Part shown: positions 56,184 through 64,000 of the stretch, piece by piece | Layout: every line of letters begins with the position of its first letter | Numbering within the stretch: the stretch's first letter is position 1 | Source of the DNA: Aliivibrio fischeri | Lineage (GTDB): Bacteria > Pseudomonadota > Gammaproteobacteria > Enterobacterales > Vibrionaceae | DNA: 64,000 nt | Assembly: GCF_009727955.1 (NCBI RefSeq) | Contig: NZ_WOBR01000010.1 | Coordinates: forward strand, 310,001 to 374,000 | Direction: 5' to 3' | The notes under the pieces: model-generated | What the model was told of the DNA's origin: nothing | The model's database searches: none | The model's input: the letters and a program-made list of their open reading frames with translations, nothing else | Translations under genes and position numbers: made by a program

Positions 56184-57785
56184 GTGATTAGAGTGATTAC
56201 ATTTAGTAAGTCCAATAAATTATTTTTTTGGCCACGCTTTATCGTTTTATTTACAATATTAAATATCTTATTGTTTTCTGTATTTTATTTTTATAAATAC
56301 TCTCAAAACCAGATAGAAATAAGTAAAATAAAATCAGAACAAAGTGCTCTAATTTCAGCACAAAAAAAATACATTGCCATGACTCTAAACAGCATTGGGC
56401 AAGATTTACTGCTGCTTTCTGATTTTATTGAAATTAACAAAGCGTATCAAAAACACGAACCTAAGCTAATCAAACAAGCTGAAATGAATACGCTTGCTCT
56501 AAGTTTAAGAAAAGGTCTTTATGACCAATTAAGATACCTTGATCTTGAAGGTAATGAGCTCATTCGTATTAACTATAATAATGGTATTCCAAGTGTTGTT
56601 ACTGGTAATGAATTACAAAATAAATTTAATCGTTATTATTTTCAAGACAGCTTATCTTTAAATGATGGGGATATTTATATCTCTATTTTAGATTTAAATA
56701 TTGAACATGGTGAGATTGAAGAACCTTATAAGCCGATGATTCGTCTAGCAACGCCTGTATATGATGATCAGGGGAATAAAAGAGGCATTGTTATACTCAA
56801 TTACCTAGCTGCTCATTTATTAGATGGTTTAAAACTATTTTCTTTAGACAAAAGAAACCATCATATGTTAATAAACAGTAATAATTACTTTTTATTTTAC
56901 GATAAAAGACCTGATCTCGAATTTGCTTTCATGTTTAGTGATGACAAAAGTAAAACATACCCGGAAATTTATCCAATAACTTATTCTTGTATTGATAAAA
57001 AACCAAAAGGTCAATATGAAATTGGTTCAGGTATCTTAACATTTGATTCTGTTTTCGCTTATCCTAAAAATTTAGATTCAGCGAAATCAGTTAAAATTGT
57101 GAAAAAAGACTCATGCTGGCGATTAATCACTTTCGTTCCTAACTACCCTAAATGGTCAATTGAACGAATCTCAAGCGGTGAAGTGATTCTAATTGGATGC
57201 TTTATTCTACTTTCTTTGATTGTATCGTTGGTAATTACTCAATTACAGCTGAAGAAAAAAATTGATCATAACGAAATAAAAAAACTGGCTCACCATGATA
57301 GCCTGACAGGCCTAATCAACCGTGGATACTTTAAAAAACTGTTTCATTGGAAAATGCAAAAAGCACGGAAAAATGAAACTAAGTTAGCTCTGATCTACAT
57401 TGATTTAGATGGATTTAAAGATCTCAATGACAATTTTGGCCATAGTGCTGGTGATTTAGCATTAAAAGCAGTAGCGAGAAATCTATATAGTACTTTCTTT
57501 GAAAATAGCTATGTAGCGCGATTAGGTGGTGATGAATTTGCGGTTCTCGTTCATACGATCATTGATGAAGATGCAATATTTGCTCTTATAGAAGAATTTT
57601 TAGAAAGCAGTAATACCCCACTGATGCTTGAAGATATTCCATATCAACTAAGCACAAGTATTGGTATCGCTTTCTTCCCTGAACATGGTCGTTCTATTAA
57701 TGACTTAATGCACAATGCCGATGCCGCAATGTATGACATTAAACGTTCAGGAAAGAATGGATTTAAAGTATTTGAAAATCTTTAA
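56184..57785 (+). CDS. Membrane GGDEF-domain protein with periplasmic sensor
   Basis: The 533-residue protein has a membrane helix near residues 15-37, a periplasmic Cache-like sensor of about 290 residues (LDLEGNELIRINYNNG and MIRLATPVYDDQGNKRGIVILNY), a second helix near 330-352, and a GGDEF domain (about 365-530) with intact RLGGDEFAVLV. The RxxD inhibitory site is not visible. The start is a GTG at 56184; a second GTG is at 56193. It is probably a diguanylate cyclase. Confidence 0.88.
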   Translation: MIRVITFSKSNKLFFWPRFIVLFTILNILLFSVFYFYKYSQNQIEISKIKSEQSALISAQKKYIAMTLNSIGQDLLLLSDFIEINKAYQKHEPKLIKQAEMNTLALSLRKGLYDQLRYLDLEGNELIRINYNNGIPSVVTGNELQNKFNRYYFQDSLSLNDGDIYISILDLNIEHGEIEEPYKPMIRLATPVYDDQGNKRGIVILNYLAAHLLDGLKLFSLDKRNHHMLINSNNYFLFYDKRPDLEFAFMFSDDKSKTYPEIYPITYSCIDKKPKGQYEIGSGILTFDSVFAYPKNLDSAKSVKIVKKDSCWRLITFVPNYPKWSIERISSGEVILIGCFILLSLIVSLVITQLQLKKKIDHNEIKKLAHHDSLTGLINRGYFKKLFHWKMQKARKNETKLALIYIDLDGFKDLNDNFGHSAGDLALKAVARNLYSTFFENSYVARLGGDEFAVLVHTIIDEDAIFALIEEFLESSNTPLMLEDIPYQLSTSIGIAFFPEHGRSINDLMHNADAAMYDIKRSGKNGFKVFENL

Positions 57786-57810
57786 CTCAGGCTTTTATTA
57801 CTAAGCTTTA

Positions 57811-59019
57811 CTACGCCCAAGCCACTTTCGTTTGGGCGTAGTGATTTAAACGCCAGCATAAAGCAAAAATAATCATATATAGAAAACTCGCTCCAAGCAT
57901 TACCGTACTCCACCCTCCATGCTGCCAACAATACATCAAATAAAAACCACCTAAACTACCACTTACATAATAATGCACCAAATACAAAGCCGTCGCCGTA
58001 GATTTAGCGGTTTCTGCCTGCTGACTCACCCAACCATAAGCTAATGAATGAGTAAAAAACGCTCCAAAACTTAATACATTTAAACCGATCACTATTATAA
58101 CTAGTGAATCGCTTGTCGTAATAAACATTCCAATTAAGCTAATTAATGTCCCTACGAACATGCCAAATACAGAACTAAAACGTTGACTCCATAACCCCAC
58201 TAATCTAGAGCTTACCGTTCCGGATAAATAACAAAGGAAAATCATAGAAGTGACGCTTAAAGGTAAAGAGTAAGGCTCAGCAATTAGTCGAAAGCCAGTA
58301 ACCGAATAAAGGTTTACAAATAAAGCAAAATTCACCCCACCAATGATCATAGCAAGAAAGAGGCGCCGGTTTCTTAAGTGTTGCACTATCACTCGATAAT
58401 AAGAAGATAATTCATTTTTATCTTCATGGATTTTATTCTCTTTTGGCAATACAAATGCAACAAGCATCGCACCAATAAAACTGACACTAGCCATGAATAT
58501 CACGGCAGTTTGCCAATCAAAATGATCCGTAATAATCCCTCCAAACAACCGCCCTGAAATACCACCTAATGAGTTTGCACTAATATAAGCACCAATTGCA
58601 TAACTGAACGCTTTTGCTGTAAATGCTTCAGCCATATAAGCAACCGCTACAGCAGTAAACCCAGCTAAAGCCATCCCCATGATGGCCCGACTCACGATTA
58701 ATACGGTTAAGTTATCTGTAAATAGCGACAATAAGCCTATTGCTGGTAATAAAAATAAACTTAAAAGCATCACTTTACGACGACCAATAAAATCAGAAAC
58801 AATAGCCCAAGGCAAAAGCATAAAGGCCAACGTGAATGTTCCGGCAGCTAGCAACCAATTGATTTTCGTGGCGGATACAGAAAAGTGCTCAGCGAGAACA
58901 GGCAGCATTGGCTGAAACAAATATAAATTACAAAAAACAATAAAAGACCCAAATGCAAGAGCTGCACTTACCTGATAATACGCCTTACTTTTAAATTCAA
59001 TCATCTTAGTGATCGCCAT
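57811..59019 (-). CDS. MFS transporter, drug/sugar efflux type
   Basis: The 402-residue protein has 12 hydrophobic segments and the MFS loop DFIGRRKVMLLSL (residues about 76-88). It resembles YnfM-type exporters. It is divergent from a LysR regulator 86 bases away, the usual arrangement for an exporter and its regulator. The substrate is unknown. A hairpin-like inverted repeat overlaps the last codons but lacks a T-run. Confidence 0.85.
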   Translation of the reverse strand: MAITKMIEFKSKAYYQVSAALAFGSFIVFCNLYLFQPMLPVLAEHFSVSATKINWLLAAGTFTLAFMLLPWAIVSDFIGRRKVMLLSLFLLPAIGLLSLFTDNLTVLIVSRAIMGMALAGFTAVAVAYMAEAFTAKAFSYAIGAYISANSLGGISGRLFGGIITDHFDWQTAVIFMASVSFIGAMLVAFVLPKENKIHEDKNELSSYYRVIVQHLRNRRLFLAMIIGGVNFALFVNLYSVTGFRLIAEPYSLPLSVTSMIFLCYLSGTVSSRLVGLWSQRFSSVFGMFVGTLISLIGMFITTSDSLVIIVIGLNVLSFGAFFTHSLAYGWVSQQAETAKSTATALYLVHYYVSGSLGGFYLMYCWQHGGWSTVMLGASFLYMIIFALCWRLNHYAQTKVAWA

Positions 59020-59105
59020 TAGAAAACTGTACTAAAACTGTAGCAACTCCATTTGAATAGTGAAAATATATTATAATTATCATTTCAATAGCATTTGGTT
59101 ATCGC

Positions 59106-59975
59106 ATGGATACTCGACTTCTTACTTATTTTGTCTCTATTGCTGAGCATAAAAACATGACGCACGCCGCTCGTGCTCTACACATAGCTCAGCCCGCCTT
59201 AAGTGTTGCAATAAAAAAACTAGAGAACCAATTAGAACTAGAGCTATTTCGTAGAGATGAGAGAAAAATGATACTGACTCATGAAGGCGAAGTCTTACTA
59301 ACTCATGCAAAGCAAATCCTACAACAATTGGACGACGCCACTCTGGCGATGAAAGAATTACGAGGTTTAGAGAAAGGGGAAGTTAGATTAGGTGTTCCAA
59401 GTATTATGGGGACCTATTACTTCCCAGATGTTTTGATGGCATTTAAAAGCCGTTATCCAAAATTAAAGCTCACCATTGTTGATGCAGGTGCTCAATCAAT
59501 ACAAAAAATGCTACTTGATGGCGACATTGATCTTGGGATTACACAAATAAAAAACCTACCGAATGAACTGGATTCTGATCACTTGCTTCGCTCCCAAATG
59601 GTTGCAGTTGTAAGTAATGAACATGAATTTGCGGATAAAAAATCACTCACTTTTTCAGAGTTTTTCTCTCAAGAATTAGTGATGTTCAAACAAGGATACT
59701 TTCATCGAGAAAAACTGGATGCAATCTGTAAACAAGAAGGACTAACTGCAAACTTTTCTTTTGAAACCAATCTATTAGCGGTGATAATGAAAATTGTAAA
59801 ACGTGACTTTGCCATTAGTGCATTATTAGAATTAGCCACTGAAAATGAGCCTGATATTGTTTCTATTCCATTTAGTGAACCTATCTATTTAGATATATCC
59901 ATTGCATGGAGAAAGAATGGTTATTTGTCTAAAGCTGATAGAACTTTTCTCGAATTTGTAAAACAAAACCATTAG
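59106..59975 (+). CDS. LysR-family regulator divergent from the MFS gene
   Basis: The N-terminal helix-turn-helix (YFVSIAEHKNMTHAARALHIAQPALSVAIKKLE, about residues 6-38) and an effector domain are typical of the 289-residue LysR family. ELFRRDERKMILTHEGEVLLTHA follows as expected. Probable control of the divergent MFS exporter is inferred from the 86-base shared promoter region. Confidence 0.9.
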   Translation: MDTRLLTYFVSIAEHKNMTHAARALHIAQPALSVAIKKLENQLELELFRRDERKMILTHEGEVLLTHAKQILQQLDDATLAMKELRGLEKGEVRLGVPSIMGTYYFPDVLMAFKSRYPKLKLTIVDAGAQSIQKMLLDGDIDLGITQIKNLPNELDSDHLLRSQMVAVVSNEHEFADKKSLTFSEFFSQELVMFKQGYFHREKLDAICKQEGLTANFSFETNLLAVIMKIVKRDFAISALLELATENEPDIVSIPFSEPIYLDISIAWRKNGYLSKADRTFLEFVKQNH

Positions 59976-60178
59976 AAGCTACATCAAGAAGCACGAAAAG
60001 TTCCCTAAAATCACACCTCATAAATGCAAAGTATGACTACCAAATTTGGTACTGACATTACTAAAAATTAGTGGAATATTAAATCTTACTTACTTTCTAG
60101 CTCAGTAACGAAAGTAATAAAAGATGAACATTAAAATAACAGCGCTAAACACTGTTTGCTAATAAATGAGGTGTCACA

Positions 60179-60790
60179 ATGAAAAAATATATTCCTGTTC
60201 TATTTGCTCTAAGTGCTGTATCTGGTGTTAGTTATGCAGGTACAACAACACAAAGTGATTCTGTTGATTACTTACAAATGCGTAATGGCATTGCCTATCA
60301 AGTAAACCAAGAGACACCTTATACAGGGAAATTTGTTCAAAAATACGATAATGGACAAATCTCAACAAAAGCTCAATTCAAAGATGGCGTTGAAATTGGT
60401 ACAGAAAGTAATTGGTATCCAAATGGTCAAATGGCTTCGAAACTTAATTATAAAGACGGCAAGCTTGATGGTTTAATGCAAACTTGGTACGTGAATGGTC
60501 AGAAAAAAACAGAATTCACTTATAAAAATAATCAGTTAGATGGCCAAGCAACACGTTGGTATGACAATGGCGAAAAAAACCTAACCGTTAATTATGATGA
60601 TGGCCAAAAAGATGGCCTATACACCAGCTACTACGCTAATGGTAAAAAAGCCACTCAAGCAAATTACGACGATGGAAAGATCAAAGATGGCTCAGTTACC
60701 CACTGGAACAACCATGGTGATAAAGTCGAACAATTAACCTTCAAAAACCAAAAGGTCGTGTCAGAACAAACATGGATGCCAGAGAGTTAA
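60179..60790 (+). CDS. Exported MORN-variant repeat protein (YwqK-like)
   Basis: The 203-residue protein has a signal peptide (cleavage near SYA-GT) and about six to seven tandem repeats of about 22 residues, each with a [YWN]-x-N/D-G-[QEK] core, for example WYPNGQMASKLNYKDGKLDG. These are MORN-variant repeats. Databases often label this family 'YwqK antitoxin', but no toxin gene is adjacent and an envelope location is more likely. The function is unknown. Confidence 0.8.
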   Translation: MKKYIPVLFALSAVSGVSYAGTTTQSDSVDYLQMRNGIAYQVNQETPYTGKFVQKYDNGQISTKAQFKDGVEIGTESNWYPNGQMASKLNYKDGKLDGLMQTWYVNGQKKTEFTYKNNQLDGQATRWYDNGEKNLTVNYDDGQKDGLYTSYYANGKKATQANYDDGKIKDGSVTHWNNHGDKVEQLTFKNQKVVSEQTWMPES

Positions 60791-60820
60791 TCTGATTAAA
60801 TTTGTTTAATTACCCATAAT

Positions 60821-60855
60821 AAAAAGCCCTTATACCTATGATATAAGGGCTTTTT
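60821..60855. terminator. Bidirectional terminator
   Basis: AAAAAGCCCTTATA pairs perfectly with TATAAGGGCTTTTT over 14 bp around a seven-base loop. It serves the MORN-protein gene and the convergent kdgK-eda-DJ-1 transcript. Confidence 0.95.
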
Positions 60856-60880
60856 CAAAATGCATATTTAAAAATAACAA

Positions 60881-61447
60881 TTAAAAATGATCAAAATAAA
60901 TGTGCTGTGCTTGCCACTCTACTTTTTCAACATTATCAGACAAAAGATGTTTGGCTACAGTAAAAGCAAACTCAAAGCTCACTCCAAGACCTTTACCACT
61001 AATGAAACGTCCATCAACAACCACTTTCTTATCTTGGAAACAACCATCGCTAAATTTCTTTTCCAGTCCACCACCAGTTGTATAATTTCGTCCATTAAGA
61101 AGATGATTAGCGGCTAACACCTTAGCTCCAGATGAACACAACGCACATATGTATTTATCTTTCTCTATATGATGTTTTAGAAAATCGATAACCATCAAAT
61201 TTGCAGATAAATTATCCGTTCCTTTAGGGCCTCCAGGCATCATGACCGCATCATAGAGAACATCTTTTTTGTCTTTTAGCGTATAATCTGCAGATATTCG
61301 TGTTTCAAAATAGGTTTCTAACGCTGTCGTTTCCATGCAAGATAACACATCAACCTTAATATCTAAGCGACGCATTATATCGATAAAAACCACCGCTTCT
61401 CCTTCTTCAAAACCATCCGCAAGCAAAACCGCAACATGCTTTGTCAT
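60881..61447 (-). CDS. DJ-1/PfpI-family protein
   Basis: The 188-residue protein (start 61447, MTKHVAVLLADGFEEGEA) has the DJ-1 glutamate near residue 15 and the nucleophile-elbow Cys in ALCSSGAKVLAA (about 100-111). The start at 61468 would overlap eda. Members act as glyoxalases, deglycases or chaperones; the role in this sugar acid operon is unknown. It is the last gene before a terminator. Confidence 0.87.
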   Translation of the reverse strand: MTKHVAVLLADGFEEGEAVVFIDIMRRLDIKVDVLSCMETTALETYFETRISADYTLKDKKDVLYDAVMMPGGPKGTDNLSANLMVIDFLKHHIEKDKYICALCSSGAKVLAANHLLNGRNYTTGGGLEKKFSDGCFQDKKVVVDGRFISGKGLGVSFEFAFTVAKHLLSDNVEKVEWQAQHIYFDHF

Positions 61448-61451
61448 TTGA

Positions 61452-62102
61452 TTATTTTCCATCTTCATTACCCATCACTAATGAACAAGTTTCACGTACA
61501 TTTTTAGCAATAATGTCCCAATCATGGTTTCGAATCGCTTCAGTAGGAGCAATCCATGTACCTCCACAAGCAATCACTTGGGGAATGGCTAAGTAACTAA
61601 GTAGATTATTTGGATTCACTCCCCCCGTAGGCATGAGTTGAATATTTCCATAAGGCCCCGTTAATGACTTCAACATATTCAAACCGCCTGAAGCTTCTGC
61701 TGGGAAGAACTTTAATGCAGATAATCCCATCTCTAATGCTTGTTCTACCAAGCTCGGATTATTAACCCCCGGAATGATTTTGATATCGTTATCTAAACAA
61801 TATTGAACGGTATTTGGATTAAAGCCTGGACTAACCACAAAATCAGCACCGGCTTCTGTTGCCAGCTGCGCTTGTTCTTTGGTTAATACGGTTCCTGCAC
61901 ATAACACAATATCTGGATACGCTTGACGAATACGGCGAATTGACTCTTCTGCAGCTTCAGTTCTAAAGGTAATTTCAGCCGCAGGTAATCCATTTTCAAC
62001 TAGCACTTTAGCTAACGGCACTGCATCTTCTGCGTTCTCAATTTGAATCACAGGCATAACACGAAGTGTTCTTAACGTTTCTATCCATAAATTATTTTTC
62101 AT
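61452..62102 (-). CDS. eda: Second KDPG/KHG aldolase
   Basis: The 216-residue class I aldolase keeps AEITFRTEAAEES (Glu), the Schiff-base lysine in LKFFPAEASGG (about residue 138) and CGGTWIAP. It is a paralogue of the eda at 39348. It overlaps kdgK by 11 bases, so it probably cleaves the KDPG made from 2-keto-3-deoxygluconate by KdgK, a route for uronate or related sugar acids. Confidence 0.92.
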   Translation of the reverse strand: MKNNLWIETLRTLRVMPVIQIENAEDAVPLAKVLVENGLPAAEITFRTEAAEESIRRIRQAYPDIVLCAGTVLTKEQAQLATEAGADFVVSPGFNPNTVQYCLDNDIKIIPGVNNPSLVEQALEMGLSALKFFPAEASGGLNMLKSLTGPYGNIQLMPTGGVNPNNLLSYLAIPQVIACGGTWIAPTEAIRNHDWDIIAKNVRETCSLVMGNEDGK

Positions 62103-63054
62103 TAATCTGTCCCATATCTGTAATTAGTGTTTGTAAGTAGTCCATAGGAATAATGGCTCCTTTATGCTGAATAACTTGAGAAGCTAGGCGGTTACCCCAA
62201 GCACAACTTTCCGCCATGGATGCACCTTGGCTGTATGCCGCAATATAAGCCGCATTAAACGAATCTCCAGCTGCGGTTGTATCAACAAGTTTGTCGACCG
62301 ATTCCCCGTTAACATAGCCAACGTCTCCCTTAAAAGTTGACCACATCGCACCTTTAGCGCCGAGCTTCACGACTACATGCCCCACCCCTAGTGCATGCAG
62401 TCGATCTGCTACTTCTTTTTCTGGCATATTCGGCTTATCAAGGAGTAACTCTTCATCCTCTCCTGTCACTAAAGCGATATCACTTAATCGGTATAAATTA
62501 TCTAACCAAAACTTTGCATCGAGATTGTTTTTCCACAATCTTGGACGATAATTTGAATCCGTAATAATCGTTGCACCATGTTTTTTTAATGTCGCTAATA
62601 CGTCGAATAAAATTTCACGGTCATGGGTCGGTAAAATAGCCAATGAAATACCGGATAAATAGATAATTTCTGCATCCATAATTTTGGCGATATTAGGTAC
62701 AAATAAAAGATGCTGGCACATATACTTTGCAGCTGAATTGTCTCGCCAGTAATGAAAACTACGTTCACCTTCATCATCAATATTTATGCTATATAAACCG
62801 GGAAGACGATTCTGATCTCGCAATACAAGTGAACAATTAATGTTTTCTTTTTCCCACGCTTTTAGCATCAATGAACTGTACTGATCTTGACCTAATGCGG
62901 TTAGATAATAAGGAGAAACATGCGGAAGTAAGCGAGAGAGATAAATAGCAGTATTAAGCGTATCACCACCAAAAGATTGTGTTTGTGTAGAGAACGCATT
63001 CCCACTGAGTTCAATCATGCATTCGCCAATAATGGCAATTTTTGTCTTTTTCAT
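62092..63054 (-). CDS. kdgK: KdgK, 2-keto-3-deoxygluconate kinase
   Basis: The 320-residue PfkB-family kinase has GECMIELSG near the N-terminus, the QSFGGDTLNTAIYLSRL block and the C-terminal DTTAAGDSFNAAYIAAY with the catalytic Asp. It phosphorylates KDG to KDPG for the Eda paralogue downstream. It is separated from the aldolase gene by a terminator, so it may have its own promoter in the 96-base gap or use readthrough. Confidence 0.9.
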   Translation of the reverse strand: MKKTKIAIIGECMIELSGNAFSTQTQSFGGDTLNTAIYLSRLLPHVSPYYLTALGQDQYSSLMLKAWEKENINCSLVLRDQNRLPGLYSINIDDEGERSFHYWRDNSAAKYMCQHLLFVPNIAKIMDAEIIYLSGISLAILPTHDREILFDVLATLKKHGATIITDSNYRPRLWKNNLDAKFWLDNLYRLSDIALVTGEDEELLLDKPNMPEKEVADRLHALGVGHVVVKLGAKGAMWSTFKGDVGYVNGESVDKLVDTTAAGDSFNAAYIAAYSQGASMAESCAWGNRLASQVIQHKGAIIPMDYLQTLITDMGQINEK

Positions 63055-63071
63055 ACACTAACCTAAAAAAA

Positions 63072-63114
63072 GCCGCATTGATTCAATTAGAGGGTTTGAT
63101 TAAATCAATGCGGC
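63072..63114 (-). terminator. Terminator between the aldolase and kdgK genes
   Basis: GCCGCATTGATT and AATCAATGCGGC form a perfect 12-bp stem around a 19-base loop. On the minus strand it is followed by seven T, so it ends the upstream aldolase transcript. Confidence 0.92.
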
Positions 63115-63150
63115 AAAACCATATAAGGCTAAAATGGAACAAAACTCGTA

Positions 63151-64000
<850 letters not shown>

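Noticed and set aside
57811-57843. CTACGCCCAA/TTGGGCGTAG hairpin as terminator of the GGDEF gene
   Set aside because: It lies within the last codons of the convergent MFS gene and has no T-run on either side, so it is at best a weak element.

Overview
The window is recognisable as Aliivibrio (Vibrio) fischeri or a very close relative. The left edge carries the bioluminescence locus in its A. fischeri order: luxD, luxC and luxI on the minus strand, a 20-bp lux box, and divergent luxR. The LuxI and LuxR proteins match the A. fischeri proteins as I remember them. The DNA is AT-rich and the rest is Vibrionaceae-like: an Hcp/VgrG type VI secretion module, fru PTS, GntR/Entner-Doudoroff genes and B12 uptake. 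Much of the window is sugar, nucleoside and gluconate catabolism, as expected of an accessory (second) chromosome. I saw no rRNA, tRNA, CRISPR array, insertion sequence or prophage.

Layout: 1-3925 lux; 3967-5143 an MscS-like channel and a small membrane protein; 5351-7788 a perfect FNR-type box and a yjiH-yjiG-M20 peptidase operon; 7893-9814 an AraC regulator, a PEBP-family protein and a lipoprotein; 10050-12163 ygbA-lysR-GDSL hydrolase; 12219-14442 HAD phosphatase, LysE exporter, a palindromic repeat and an outer-membrane barrel; 14518-19664 fruBKA with three FruR operators and divergent fruR; 19727-25592 a T6SS auxiliary cluster (hcp, vgrG, DUF4123 adaptor, putative membrane-targeting effector, immunity-like membrane proteins) behind a near-perfect sigma-54 promoter; 25767-29507 trmK, yidA, and a glycerophosphodiesterase/MFS pair; 29885-33015 a solute-binding protein overlapping a diguanylate cyclase; 33280-35726 a glycyl radical enzyme and its activase (yjjI/yjjW).

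35763-43054 is a gluconate and Entner-Doudoroff island (gntR, gntK-edd, eda) with GntR operators, followed by a beta-glucoside PTS and 6-phospho-beta-glucosidase. 43113-46627 holds a methyltransferase, a LysR regulator, a yybP-ykoY manganese riboswitch with an apparent start-site hairpin in front of an MneA-type exporter, and nfsA. 46692-52436 is serine deaminase and purine salvage (nupC, deoD, guaD, Crp-like regulator). 52449-55957 is a B12 module: a cobalamin riboswitch, a btuFCD-like ABC transporter, and a divergent gene resembling PduO-type cobalamin adenosyltransferase. 56184-60790 holds a GGDEF protein, an MFS/LysR pair and a secreted MORN-variant protein. The right edge is a kdgK-eda-DJ-1 operon preceded by an aldolase cut by the window end.

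The most interesting uncharacterised material is the T6SS effector/immunity pair with a second immunity-like gene behind a C-tract, the B12 module with its degenerate adenosyltransferase, the binding-protein/cyclase pair, and the FNR-boxed YjiHG-peptidase operon. All functional statements are based on reading motifs and on family knowledge. No database search was run.
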